A stretch of 64,000 nt of DNA from Draconibacterium sp963677525 (lineage in GTDB: Bacteria > Bacteroidota > Bacteroidia > Bacteroidales > Prolixibacteraceae): the NCBI GenBank assembly GCA_963677525.1, contig OY781970.1:806001-870000 (forward strand), read 5' to 3'. A program made the translations under genes and the position numbers. Below the pieces are notes generated by a model. That model was given only the letters and a program-made list of their open reading frames with translations. It was not told the DNA's origin and did no database searches. Each line of letters begins with the position of its first letter. Position 1 is the first letter of the stretch. Positions 55,321-64,000 of this stretch are shown here, one piece after another.

Positions 55321-56739
55321 TTATTTCCCATTTCCTTTAATGCTTACCATAATGGTGTAAATCAGAATTTTAAAATCGATGTACAGCGAGATGTTTTTCA
55401 GGTACATCATATCATAGGTAAGCCGTTCCAGCATTTCATCAACATTTGAAGCATAACCGTATTTTACCTGTCCCCACGATGTAATTCCCGGTCGGAGTTT
55501 GTGTAAATGCGTGTAGTGCGGAGCCCGCTCAATAATTTGTTTTATAAAAAATTCCCGTTCAGGCCGCGGTCCAACCAGCGACATCTGACCTACAATAACG
55601 TTGTAAAATTGCGGTATTTCGTCGAGGTGAGTTTTTCGTAAGAAACGGCCAATGGGTGTAATTCTTGAATCGTCCTCCGATGAGAGGGCAGGAGTCCCGT
55701 TTTCTGCGTCGGAAAACATACTTCGAAGTTTATAAATGTAAAACGGTTTTCCAAAACGTCCGATTCGTTCCTGTTTGTATATAAGCGGTCCTTTCGAGGT
55801 GGTTTTAATAATAATTGCCAGAATTAGAAACACGGGTAAAAAAAGGACAATTGCAATAAGCGAAAACAAAACATCGATCAATCGTTTTGTGTTTTCCTGC
55901 CACCCGGGCATTAATCCGTTACTAATTTTTATTAGCGGGCTGCCGAAAATGGTATTTGTTTTGGTCATGCTCGTAAGCAAATCGTACAAGTCAGGAATTC
56001 CCCAGATAGTTATTTGGCGGTTTTCAATGATGGTGAGAATTTCGCTCAGTTTATCTTTTTCTTTTGCGCCCAGCGCAAGAATAACCTCTTCGATATTTAA
56101 TTTTTCCAGAATATTGGAGATATCTTTTACCTGTCCAAGGTTCTCGAGGTATTTGCTCAATTTGTTGTTATTATTGTTTGCAACATCAACGAAGCCAACA
56201 AATTTATTTCCTGCCGGACGCAACTGGCTCGACATTTCCTCATAAACCTTAACAGCCTTCTCGTTACTCCCGATTATCAGTGTATTAAACCCAATTTTGC
56301 GGCTATGAATTTTGTGGATGGTTTGAGTAGTAATTATTAACCGGAAGAGGTATGTAAAAGAAAAATGCAACCCAAGCAGAACTCCGAACAACTGGTAATA
56401 GTTTTTGTAAGAGCCAATCCAGTCATCGAGAATAAAGGCAAAGAAAATAAGTACTACTCCAACCAATGTTGTTAAAAAAGTCTGTCCAAGTTCAAGTAGT
56501 CTCGAACGCCGGTAAATATTTTTATAAAACCCGGTTATGTAATAATAGGTTATCCAGAATGCAGGAATAAAAATAAGCCCAAGAAAGAATTTTGGGGTTA
56601 ATTCGAAAGGAACATCCCAGCCATTAAAGAACTGTGGTTCGATGACTTCTTTTCGATAGACATAAAAGGTCGCCCAGGCCATCGCCGCAGCAAAAAAATC
56701 GAAAAATAAATATTTGGCAACCTGCCAGCTTTTATTCAT
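55321..56739 (-). CDS. Polyprenyl glycosylphosphotransferase (exopolysaccharide-type initiating transferase)
   Basis: 472 aa. There are four or five N-terminal membrane helices (up to about residue 145), a cytosolic CoA-binding-like Rossmann domain (about 150-265) and a further helix near 290-312. The C-terminal sugar-transferase domain has KQERIGRFGKPFYIYKLRSM, DEIPQFYNVIVGQMSLVGPRPE and PGITSWGQV motifs (cited by their cores). It transfers a sugar-1-phosphate from a nucleotide sugar to undecaprenyl phosphate, the first step of capsule, O-antigen or related polysaccharide assembly. No other glycan genes are nearby, except a Gfo/Idh-like gene upstream. The sugar donor is unknown. Confidence 0.93.
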   Translation of the reverse strand: MNKSWQVAKYLFFDFFAAAMAWATFYVYRKEVIEPQFFNGWDVPFELTPKFFLGLIFIPAFWITYYYITGFYKNIYRRSRLLELGQTFLTTLVGVVLIFFAFILDDWIGSYKNYYQLFGVLLGLHFSFTYLFRLIITTQTIHKIHSRKIGFNTLIIGSNEKAVKVYEEMSSQLRPAGNKFVGFVDVANNNNNKLSKYLENLGQVKDISNILEKLNIEEVILALGAKEKDKLSEILTIIENRQITIWGIPDLYDLLTSMTKTNTIFGSPLIKISNGLMPGWQENTKRLIDVLFSLIAIVLFLPVFLILAIIIKTTSKGPLIYKQERIGRFGKPFYIYKLRSMFSDAENGTPALSSEDDSRITPIGRFLRKTHLDEIPQFYNVIVGQMSLVGPRPEREFFIKQIIERAPHYTHLHKLRPGITSWGQVKYGYASNVDEMLERLTYDMMYLKNISLYIDFKILIYTIMVSIKGNGK

Positions 56740-56833
56740 GCCTTGTAGTTAAGTCAGGTGTCTGTCAATGCAATTCTTTGTTAAAACGGTGGCAAAAATA
56801 AAATATTGCGGCAAACTGTGTTTAAAGTAAAGA

Positions 56834-57706
56834 TTAATGAATGGAAAATTGTACAATCTTTTTGTTTATTTTATTTGCCACATGCATTGCTATCAGGTAA
56901 TCTTCCAAACACGACACTTTTTTTGCTTTTTTCTGAATGGCATCGATAAAGACTTTGAGTTCGTCAATATTGCTGTAACTTTTTAAATCGATTGGTTGAT
57001 TATCGCAAAGAAAGTTGTTTTTCGAGAAGTTTAATGTTGCAAACTGGTTGTCGGAATAAATTCTGACTTTGAATTCGTTCAGCGATTCAAGACAGCCGAA
57101 ATTAAGGTTCACCACAGAGGCATCGCTAAACTCAAGCCGAACGTTAGTGAATTTTGAATTGTTGTACCCGGGGAATGTTATTGCATTAACTTTTTTAGGG
57201 CTAATGCCGGTTGTTCCGAGCAGCATTAAAAGCATGGGGTATAGCGATTTGCAATCCGTTACGTCTCTTTCGAAATTTGAATAATCGATAAATGCCGGGG
57301 TGCTGATATTCTTGTTCATCCACTGAATTGCCGGCGTAAAGTAATACGGATTTGTAACCTGTACTATCGATTGCGACTCGTTTATTAGCTTATTTAACTC
57401 GGTACACTCGTCAATGCTGAGTTCAGGATACTCGACGCAAAAAATATGTTTCGATTTTTTTATAATATCCCGCATTAATTTAAAAGGGAGTGGTGTTGAG
57501 CTGTCCATAAGAATAATGTCAGCCCGTTCGATTAATTCAACACGGTTAATTTCAGGTATCGAAAAATGAAATCCATCAAGTTCGGTACTACTTCCAACCG
57601 AAGCTTTTCCAATCACGTTTATCTCGTTATTTTTTTTGATGTTTGTAACAAAAGGTTCGAGAATTTCTGTGCTTCCTATTAATCCGACGTTCAACATATT
57701 GCGCAA
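56834..57706 (-). CDS. Gfo/Idh/MocA-like oxidoreductase family protein, divergent
   Basis: 290 aa. The N-terminus LNVGLIGSTEILEPFV looks like the start of a Rossmann fold, with the usual GxGxxG reduced to GLIGS. The EKP catalytic motif of the family is represented only by VEYPELS (about residue 89-95). A C-terminal alpha/beta domain follows. Loss of both motifs suggests a degenerate dehydrogenase or a binding protein. It lies 94 bases upstream of the polyprenyl glycosylphosphotransferase on the same strand, so a role in nucleotide-sugar or surface-glycan metabolism is possible. Confidence 0.65.
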   Translation of the reverse strand: MRNMLNVGLIGSTEILEPFVTNIKKNNEINVIGKASVGSSTELDGFHFSIPEINRVELIERADIILMDSSTPLPFKLMRDIIKKSKHIFCVEYPELSIDECTELNKLINESQSIVQVTNPYYFTPAIQWMNKNISTPAFIDYSNFERDVTDCKSLYPMLLMLLGTTGISPKKVNAITFPGYNNSKFTNVRLEFSDASVVNLNFGCLESLNEFKVRIYSDNQFATLNFSKNNFLCDNQPIDLKSYSNIDELKVFIDAIQKKAKKVSCLEDYLIAMHVANKINKKIVQFSIH

Positions 57707-57833
57707 AATTTACGGTTAGTGATACAAATATAAAATACAGCTTCAGACAAAAAATATACCAGTCTTTTAATTTATCAACGTTAAATGTTAATATTCATTG
57801 GCTGTAAGTATGAAAAAAACATGGTAATTCGAT

Positions 57834-57841
57834 TAATTTTG
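57834..57841 (+). promoter_or_regulatory. TAnnTTTG -7 box before pcm
   Basis: TAATTTTG matches the Bacteroidota -7 consensus, 19 bases before the ATG. No TTTG is seen at the expected -33 spacing. Confidence 0.35.
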
Positions 57842-57860
57842 CGCATTATTGATTTTAGCA

Positions 57861-58511
57861 ATGTATAACGACACTCCCCGCCATCAAGGTTTACGCAAGC
57901 GATTGGTTGATGGATTGAAAATTAAAGGAATAAGAAACGATCGGGTACTGGAGGCCATTGGCCGGGTGCCACGACATTTGTTTATGGAGAGCGGCTTTAT
58001 AAATTTTGCGTATAAAGATCAGGCTTTTCCAATTGGTGCCGGGCAAACAATTTCTCAGCCGTACACTGTTGCATTCCAGTCAAGTTTGCTCGATGTACAG
58101 AAGAACGATAAAATTCTGGAAATCGGAACAGGTTCGGGATATCAGGCTGCAGTATTGCTTGAATTGGGCGCCAGGGTTTTTACAATAGAAAGGCAACGCG
58201 AGCTTTACATGAAGGTTCAAAAGTTTTTACCATCTATTGGCTATTCGCCGGCCTGCTTTTTTGGCGATGGCTATAAGGGTCTTCCTAATTTTGCGCCTTT
58301 CGATAAAATACTGGTAACTGCCGGTGCTCCTTTTGTGCCGGGAGATTTAAAAATGCAATTGAGAATTGGAGGAAAAATGATCGTTCCCGTTGGAGATGAG
58401 GGCCGGCAGGAAATGTACGAAATTACACGGGTTGCTGAAGATGAGTTTTCTTCAAAAAAACATGGAGGTTTTGTTTTTGTTCCTATGTTAAAAGGTACTG
58501 TAAACAGTTAA
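57861..58511 (+). CDS. pcm: Protein-L-isoaspartate O-methyltransferase
   Basis: 216 aa from ATG 57861; the TTG at 57849 is the only alternative. It is a SAM-dependent enzyme that repairs isoaspartyl residues in damaged proteins. It shows the family motifs IGAGQTISQPYTVA (substrate loop), ILEIGTGSGYQAAVL (SAM site) and FDKILVTAGAP. The length is typical. The MBL hydrolase starts 2 bases after its stop, so the two are one transcription unit. Confidence 0.96.
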   Translation: MYNDTPRHQGLRKRLVDGLKIKGIRNDRVLEAIGRVPRHLFMESGFINFAYKDQAFPIGAGQTISQPYTVAFQSSLLDVQKNDKILEIGTGSGYQAAVLLELGARVFTIERQRELYMKVQKFLPSIGYSPACFFGDGYKGLPNFAPFDKILVTAGAPFVPGDLKMQLRIGGKMIVPVGDEGRQEMYEITRVAEDEFSSKKHGGFVFVPMLKGTVNS

Positions 58512-58513
58512 TT

Positions 58514-59152
58514 ATGACTAAAATTGAAAAGTTTGTAGTTAATCCGCTGGGTGAAAATACCCTGGTTCTTTCTGATGAAACGGGAAAGTGTATTCTGATT
58601 GATCCGGGTTTTTATTACGGCGAAGAACAGGATGAAATAAAATATTACCTTGAAAGGAACAATCTTGAGCCGGAAAAAATTGTGAATACACATTGCCATT
58701 TCGATCATATCCTGGGAGTTGAGTTTATTCGGAAAGAATATAAAATTCCTTTTTTTGCTCATGCTGATGACGCATTCTGGATTGAAAGAGCTGAACAACA
58801 GGCTAAATTGTTTGGATTCCAAATGGAGCCGGTTCAGCCCATCGATCATTTTTTGGAGGAAGGCGAAAAATTAAGATTTGGTAATTCAGAGCTGGATATC
58901 ATCCATGTTCCCGGTCATACTCCGGGACACATGGTTTTTTACAGCCAAGCCGATAAATTTCTTGTGGCAGGCGATGTGCTTTTTTATGGAAGTATCGGTC
59001 GCACCGATTTGCCGGGAGGAAACTATGACGATTTGATATCGAATATTAGAAATAAACTTTTTGTTCTGCCCGATGATACAACAGTTTATTGCGGACACGG
59101 ACCGGAAACCTCAATTGGTTTTGAAAAAAGTTCTAATCCTTTTTTAACATGA
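58514..59152 (+). CDS. Metallo-beta-lactamase-fold hydrolase (glyoxalase II-like)
   Basis: 212 aa. The metal-binding THCHFDH motif (residues about 56-62), a later VPGHTPGH and GDVLF Asp, and CGHGPET are those of the glyoxalase-II/YcbL subgroup of the MBL fold. The short length lacks the C-terminal domain of true glyoxalase II, which fits YcbL-like hydrolases of unknown thioester substrate. Cytoplasmic. It follows pcm directly and precedes gcvP by 85 bases. Confidence 0.93.
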   Translation: MTKIEKFVVNPLGENTLVLSDETGKCILIDPGFYYGEEQDEIKYYLERNNLEPEKIVNTHCHFDHILGVEFIRKEYKIPFFAHADDAFWIERAEQQAKLFGFQMEPVQPIDHFLEEGEKLRFGNSELDIIHVPGHTPGHMVFYSQADKFLVAGDVLFYGSIGRTDLPGGNYDDLISNIRNKLFVLPDDTTVYCGHGPETSIGFEKSSNPFLT

Positions 59153-59177
59153 TTGTTGTAATGGTTTAAAATCATTT

Positions 59178-59205
59178 TTTGAAAGACGTACAGTTCATAT
59201 ACTTG
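59178..59205 (+). promoter_or_regulatory. Weak candidate promoter of gcvP
   Basis: TTTG (59178-59181) and TATACTTG (59198-59205) approximate the -33/-7 elements with one mismatch and a 16-nt spacer, shorter than the consensus. Confidence 0.25.
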
Positions 59206-59237
59206 CAAAGAAAAAATAACAACAAAAAATAGTATAA

Positions 59238-62114
59238 ATGTCAGTGGATAGATTTGTAACCCGCCACATAGGGCCGCGAGATAATGAGATAGCAGAAATG
59301 CTTAACGCTATTGGTGTTTCTTCGATGGAAGAATTACTGGAACAAACTGTTCCTGAAAATATCCGGTTGAAACAACCTTTAAAGTTAAACGAAGGATTAT
59401 CGGAGAGAAAATATTACAGACGGATCCTGGATTTAGCATCAAAAAATAAAGTTTTCAATACATATATCGGAATGGGGTATTACGATACCATTACTCCGGC
59501 AGTAATTTTGAGAAATGTGCTTGAGAATCCGGTTTGGTATACTTCCTATACTCCATACCAGGCAGAAATTTCGCAAGGTAGGTTGGAAGCATTGTTGAAC
59601 TTCCAGACTATGATTTCTGGTTTAACAGGGATGGATATTGCCAATGCTTCGTTACTCGACGAGTCGACTGCAGCCGCAGAAGCCATGATAATGATGGCCA
59701 ATTTGCGCTCCAGAAAAATGGTAAAAGCCGGTGTTAACACTGTTCTTGTTGACGAAAAAATGTGGACTCAAACACATGATGTCCTTAAAACAAGGGCATT
59801 GCCTCTGGGCTACGATTTGAAAATTATGACTAAAGAAGATTTTACGTTCGACGAGAATGTTTTTGGTGTAATTGTTCAATATCCCAATTCTGATGGTGAA
59901 ATTATCGACTATGCAGATTTAGTTGAAAAAGCACATGAAAAGGAAATTAAAGTTGCAGTTGCTGCCGATTTATTATCATTGGCAATTTTAACACCTCCGG
60001 GAGAATGGGGTGCCGATATTGTTTTTGGAAGCTCGCAACGTTTTGGAGTTCCGATGGGATATGGCGGCCCGCATGCAGCCTTTTTCACTGCCAGGGAAGC
60101 ATACAAAAGAACTATGCCCGGACGTATAATCGGGATTACAAAAGATTTGCACGGAAATCGTGCTTTAAGAATGGCTTTGCAAACCCGCGAGCAGCATATC
60201 AAACGCGAAAAAGCTACATCAAACATTTGTACTGCACAGGCTTTGCTGGCAATTATGGCTGGATTTTTCGGCGTTTATCATGGACCGGAAGGAGTTAAAG
60301 TTATTGCCGAACGCATACACAATATTGCTGCTTTCCTTGCAGTTGAGATTGAAAAACTTGGGTACACCCAGGTAAATAAGAACTTCTTCGATACCATTCG
60401 TTTTGCTTTGCCAAAATATGTGATGCGCGAAGATATTGAGTGGCTTTCGCATGAGCTGGAAATGAATTTCCGTTACTTCGAAAACGGCGATGTTGGTATC
60501 AGTATCGATGAAACAACCAATCCTCAGGATATTGGGTGGATTGTTGAGGTATTTGCAAAAGCAGCCAATAAAAAGTGGCAGGTTGCCTACGAATATCCCG
60601 AAGGATTTAATATCGATAAAAAATATCAGCGTACATCGGAATTTATGACCGAAGAGGTATTTAATAAATATCGTTCGGAAACCGAGATGCTGCGTTATAT
60701 CAAACGATTGGCGAAAAAAGATATTTCGTTAACACAATCGATGATTTCGTTGGGATCGTGTACCATGAAACTGAATGCGGCCACCGAGATGTTTCCTTTA
60801 AGCTGGATAGAGTTTAACGGTTTGCATCCGTTTATCCCAAAAAATCAGGCTCGCGGTTACCACGAGATGATGGAAGAACTTCGTCGCGATCTTTCTGAAA
60901 TTACAGGGATGACAGATATCAGTCTGATGCCAAATTCAGGAGCCGCCGGAGAATACGCTGGATTGATGGTTATTCACGAATATCACAAAAGCAGGGGAGA
61001 AGGAGAGCGCGATGTGGTGCTGATTCCTGCTTCGGCGCACGGAACAAACCCGGCAAGTGCTGTAATGGCCGGATTAAAAGTGGTGGTAGTTAAATGCGAC
61101 GATCGTGGAAATGTCGACATGGATGACCTAAAAGCAAAGGCAGCAGAATACAAAGATAACCTGGCTGCTTTTATGATCACTTATCCGTCTACTCATGGTG
61201 TTTTCGAATCGTCGATCACTGAAATGTGTGAAATTATCCACGCCAACGGGGGACAGGTTTACATGGATGGCGCCAATATGAATGCACAGGTTGGTCTTAC
61301 TAATCCAAGAATGATCGGTGCCGATGTGTGCCATTTAAATCTTCACAAAACATTTGCTATTCCTCATGGTGGTGGTGGTCCAGGAGTTGGTCCTATTGGA
61401 GTTGCCGGTCACCTGGTTGAATTCCTCCCGTCTCACCCAATCATGAATAACGGACATGTTGGAATTACAGCTGTTTCTGCTGCTCCATGGGGTAGTGCAT
61501 CGGTACTGCCGATTACCTACGGTTATATAAAAATGATGGGTGCTGAAGGATTGACAGAAGCCACAAAAGTTGCCATTCTGAATGCAAATTATATTGCAGC
61601 AGCATTAAAAGACAATTACGGAATATTATATACCGGTGAAAACGGCCGTGTTGCACACGAACTGATTCTGGAGTGCCGTCATTTAAAAGCTTCAGCCGGA
61701 GTTACAGAAGAAGACATTGCCAAGCGTTTAATGGATTATGGTTTCCATGCACCAACATTGTCTTTCCCTGTTCATGGTACTTTAATGATTGAGCCCACAG
61801 AAAGTGAATCGAAATCAGAACTCGATCGGTTTATCGGTGCTTTGAACTCTGTTTTTGCTGAAGTGAAAGAAATTGAAAGCGGTGATGCAGATAAAACGGA
61901 CAATGTATTGAAGAATGCACCACACACTGCTGAAAGTGTTTGTGCTGATACTTGGGAACATGCTTATCCGCGAGAAAAGGCAGCTTATCCGCTTGAATGG
62001 ATCCGTGAAAATAAATACTGGGTTCCGGTTGGACGTGTTGATAATGCCTGGGGCGACAGGAATTTGATTTGTACCTGTGGTTCGCCTGCTGAATACGAGG
62101 TCTTTCCTAAGTAA
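59238..62114 (+). CDS. gcvP: Glycine dehydrogenase (decarboxylating), P-protein
   Basis: 958 aa, a fused alpha-beta P-protein of the glycine cleavage system. It decarboxylates glycine and passes the aminomethyl group to the lipoyl H-protein. The N-terminal half has RHIGPRDNEIAEML and YTPYQAEISQGRLEALLNFQT; the C-terminal half has the PLP-binding HLNLHKTFAIPHGGGGPG with Lys704 and the ISLGSCTMKLNA segment. The genes for H- and T-proteins are not in the window. The gene is monocistronic here, closed by a strong terminator. No glycine riboswitch fold was recognised in the short leader. Confidence 0.98.
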   Translation: MSVDRFVTRHIGPRDNEIAEMLNAIGVSSMEELLEQTVPENIRLKQPLKLNEGLSERKYYRRILDLASKNKVFNTYIGMGYYDTITPAVILRNVLENPVWYTSYTPYQAEISQGRLEALLNFQTMISGLTGMDIANASLLDESTAAAEAMIMMANLRSRKMVKAGVNTVLVDEKMWTQTHDVLKTRALPLGYDLKIMTKEDFTFDENVFGVIVQYPNSDGEIIDYADLVEKAHEKEIKVAVAADLLSLAILTPPGEWGADIVFGSSQRFGVPMGYGGPHAAFFTAREAYKRTMPGRIIGITKDLHGNRALRMALQTREQHIKREKATSNICTAQALLAIMAGFFGVYHGPEGVKVIAERIHNIAAFLAVEIEKLGYTQVNKNFFDTIRFALPKYVMREDIEWLSHELEMNFRYFENGDVGISIDETTNPQDIGWIVEVFAKAANKKWQVAYEYPEGFNIDKKYQRTSEFMTEEVFNKYRSETEMLRYIKRLAKKDISLTQSMISLGSCTMKLNAATEMFPLSWIEFNGLHPFIPKNQARGYHEMMEELRRDLSEITGMTDISLMPNSGAAGEYAGLMVIHEYHKSRGEGERDVVLIPASAHGTNPASAVMAGLKVVVVKCDDRGNVDMDDLKAKAAEYKDNLAAFMITYPSTHGVFESSITEMCEIIHANGGQVYMDGANMNAQVGLTNPRMIGADVCHLNLHKTFAIPHGGGGPGVGPIGVAGHLVEFLPSHPIMNNGHVGITAVSAAPWGSASVLPITYGYIKMMGAEGLTEATKVAILNANYIAAALKDNYGILYTGENGRVAHELILECRHLKASAGVTEEDIAKRLMDYGFHAPTLSFPVHGTLMIEPTESESKSELDRFIGALNSVFAEVKEIESGDADKTDNVLKNAPHTAESVCADTWEHAYPREKAAYPLEWIRENKYWVPVGRVDNAWGDRNLICTCGSPAEYEVFPK

Positions 62115-62153
62115 TAAAGAGTTGCTTATAAGAATTTAGAAGCATAAAAAAAT

Positions 62154-62201
62154 AAATCGGGTAGATAGGGAAGTAATTCTCCTGTCTACCCGATTTTTTT
62201 T
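62154..62201 (+). terminator. Rho-independent terminator after gcvP
   Basis: A 16-bp stem AAATCGGGTAGATAGG/CCTGTCTACCCGATTT (one G-U pair) with a T-run. It lies between convergent genes and may serve both directions. Confidence 0.95.
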
Positions 62202-62205
62202 GTTC

Positions 62206-64000
62206 TTATTTTGATTCAGGTACAGTCTTTACTATTAACCAGTCTTCTGATGGTTTGTGATCTTTGGCAAGATCATTTGCATAAAGCAATGCGTTAAATA
62301 AGGTTCTGTAAGTGCCCATCGGCTGGCCGCGCCATTGTGGTTGAAATCCGAAAAGCAACACATGCCCATTGCCGTGTTTTACGTCTAATGCAGCTGCTTT
62401 GTCATTCAGATATTTTTCACCTACCAAAAATCCGGATTGGAGCGGAGAACCTTTCGATTGATAGCGAGCCAATACTTCTCCCTCAAAATCTTCCAGGGTT
62501 GTAAATACCGGGCTCCTGTAAACAAATATGCTCGATAAATCAGCCATGCCGGCCATTACTGGATGTTGGTTGTTGCAGGTTACTTCCATAATCGATCCTC
62601 CGGTAAAAAACTTAGATCGGTCGACACCTTTTACAACATCTTTAACCGGTAAGTGAAGGGCATTAATTGCAAATGCAGTACTCTGATTTAAGCAAAGCAA
62701 TGTTCCTCCGTTAGAAACAAATTTATTGAGATTGCGGCTTCCTGTTTCTCCCAAACCTCCTGTGTATTGTGGAGGAGCCGAACCTGCTTCCAACCCGTTC
62801 TGAATGGTCCCCGGCCATTCTGAAGCCATTACAATTACATCGAAACGATCGTTCAGATTACCTGCCCAAAAATCAGCATTTCTGATTGAGGAATATTCAA
62901 CTCCAAAATTATCAAGTAGCCAACGAACCCAGCCCATATCCATGCTTGCTGTCCATGGTCGGTAAACGGCCACCCTGGTTTTTACTTTCGTTTCAGAGTC
63001 CTGAGAACTTAATTCTCCGTTTATGGCATAATCATCCACCCATTGCTGCATCAGGCTGCGACCGGCACCTTTTATTCCGTACTTGTTTTTATCATGATTG
63101 TAAATGATTGTCAACCCCTTTTCTTTAGCTTCCGACAACACCCTGAATGAATTATTTTCTGTTGGATCAACGTAAAGAATACTTCCGCTTCCTTTAAGTG
63201 AACCGGGTAATGGTTTAATACCGGCAGCAACTGCATTGGTATTAAATCCTGCGTCGGGAACAAAGTCTGCTTTGTCAAAGTCTGAATCGATTTTATCTGC
63301 CGGCTCAATAATTTCGCCTGATACCGGATTTAAAGCATTTCTTATTTCCCCTGTTAGCGGGGTCATTGCTGCTTTTACCTGAACTTCCATCTGGTATGGC
63401 AATGTCCATCCGGCGGCATCGTAAGGTTGTTCCAGCGGTCCGTCAGGAGATTCTCTTAAGTCGGGATAAACCTGTTCGTCTAATAATTCTCTTGCCAGTT
63501 CTCCAAATTCCTGATCCATTGGGATAACCCATGTTCCTTCAGGATATGTGATGCCCTCGAAGGTAACGGTTTTACTTAATTGCGAAATCCGGATTCCATT
63601 AAACGCCAGTCTCCTTAATAATTCTACCGGACGCATATTGTCTCTCTGTTTTTGAGGGATAAAATAGGCGTAGGGAGGTTCTTTTTTATATTTTTCGATA
63701 GTTGTAATTCCCGACTGGTATTTATTGAACAACAATGTTTCTTTATACTTGGCAGCATAATCAAGGACGCCAATATTAGCTACCTGCATATATTTCATTG
63801 CATCGCTAATGCGCCACCAGCCTCCTTTCCATGGACTTGAATAAAGCGACCCGGCTCTTAAATCTTTTTTGTCTTTCGGAAAATCTCTGATTGTATAAAA
63901 ATGTGGAGTTGCATAATTATACAGAGCTGTTTCGGTCCAGAAAGATGGAATATTTTGCATTGCCGGCAGATAATCGATATAACCTGGGTACCAGGCATCG
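62206..64000 (-). CDS. M14-like zinc carboxypeptidase family protein, N-terminus beyond window
   Basis: About 598 visible codons, and the frame stays open to the window edge: upstream of the internal Met at 63960 it reads WYPGYIDYLP. It is therefore the C-terminal part of a larger gene. The segment PSFWTETALYNYATPH is typical of the M14-family proteins of Bacteroidota, located after the zinc-binding catalytic core, which would lie outside the window. The remainder includes a region with RVAVYRPWTASMDMGWVRWLLDNFGVEYSS and VIVMASEWPG that resembles a class-I glutamine-amidotransferase-like domain, as found at the C-terminus of such proteins (cited by short cores). Catalytic residues cannot be checked here. 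Confidence 0.8.
   Translation of the reverse strand, partial: DAWYPGYIDYLPAMQNIPSFWTETALYNYATPHFYTIRDFPKDKKDLRAGSLYSSPWKGGWWRISDAMKYMQVANIGVLDYAAKYKETLLFNKYQSGITTIEKYKKEPPYAYFIPQKQRDNMRPVELLRRLAFNGIRISQLSKTVTFEGITYPEGTWVIPMDQEFGELARELLDEQVYPDLRESPDGPLEQPYDAAGWTLPYQMEVQVKAAMTPLTGEIRNALNPVSGEIIEPADKIDSDFDKADFVPDAGFNTNAVAAGIKPLPGSLKGSGSILYVDPTENNSFRVLSEAKEKGLTIIYNHDKNKYGIKGAGRSLMQQWVDDYAINGELSSQDSETKVKTRVAVYRPWTASMDMGWVRWLLDNFGVEYSSIRNADFWAGNLNDRFDVIVMASEWPGTIQNGLEAGSAPPQYTGGLGETGSRNLNKFVSNGGTLLCLNQSTAFAINALHLPVKDVVKGVDRSKFFTGGSIMEVTCNNQHPVMAGMADLSSIFVYRSPVFTTLEDFEGEVLARYQSKGSPLQSGFLVGEKYLNDKAAALDVKHGNGHVLLFGFQPQWRGQPMGTYRTLFNALLYANDLAKDHKPSEDWLIVKTVPESK

Noticed and set aside
59153..59237. Glycine riboswitch before gcvP
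   Set aside because: The leader is only 85 bases, AT-rich, and no tandem aptamer-like pairing could be drawn.

Overview
This window looks like a chromosomal segment of a Bacteroidota bacterium, probably a marine or gut-sediment member of the Marinilabiliales/Prolixibacteraceae type; the lineage below phylum is inferred. The evidence is a type IX secretion (T9SS) PorE-like lipoprotein, several proteins ending in T9SS type-A C-terminal sorting domains, a GSIII glutamine synthetase, the Bacteroidota-typical DUF2851 and DUF4294 proteins, TAnnTTTG-type promoter boxes and a moderate AT bias. No rRNA, tRNA, CRISPR array or transposase gene was seen.

Layout. (1) 1-4063: the 3' part of a membrane pyrophosphatase gene, a dihydroorotate-dehydrogenase-like oxidoreductase and a Crp/Fnr-type regulator. 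(2) 4064-31361: an accessory region of about 27 kb encoding secreted or surface proteins. It starts with a 1.4-kaa T9SS adhesin that carries an F-box-associated (FBA)-like glycan-binding module nested inside an HYR repeat. A same-strand train of six genes follows (9667-31268). Four of these have signal peptides but no recognisable T9SS sorting domain. The last two, a 3629-aa repeat protein and an 845-aa protein, have one. (3) 31484-37357: an M16 zinc-protease lipoprotein and a TldE/TldD pair, the TldD with a Tat-type leader. (4) 37781-45788: three different glutamine-synthetase-family genes (GSII, a GSI-like ligase and GSIII) interleaved with an aminotransferase, a HAD-IIA protein and an APH-fold kinase. 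(5) 46102-64000: PorE, a histidine kinase, a K+ channel, DUF2851, a TrmH-type methyltransferase, arginine deiminase, DUF4294, a 2'-5' RNA ligase/cyclic phosphodiesterase-fold protein, a polyprenyl glycosylphosphotransferase, a Gfo/Idh-like protein, Pcm, an MBL hydrolase, the glycine dehydrogenase GcvP and the C-terminal part of an M14-like carboxypeptidase.

How the parts fit. PorE belongs to the machine that exports proteins with T9SS sorting domains, so regions 2 and 5 are functionally linked. The proteins flanking the CTD-less gene train (4775-9010 and 28731-31268) share a homologous C-terminal third, and the same 13-nt terminator arm follows each, which suggests duplication around the train. 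Region 4 is a nitrogen-assimilation block whose GSI-like/kinase/HAD/aminotransferase members may handle an amine or amino alcohol rather than ammonia.

Most notable observations: the nested FBA-like module; a two-gene DUF4347 set in which one protein keeps a His-Gly/Tyr-Gly-Cys (clan-CD-protease-like) signature and a small neighbour has lost it; the CTD-less secreted gene train; and an exact 513-nt tandem super-module duplication in the giant protein.
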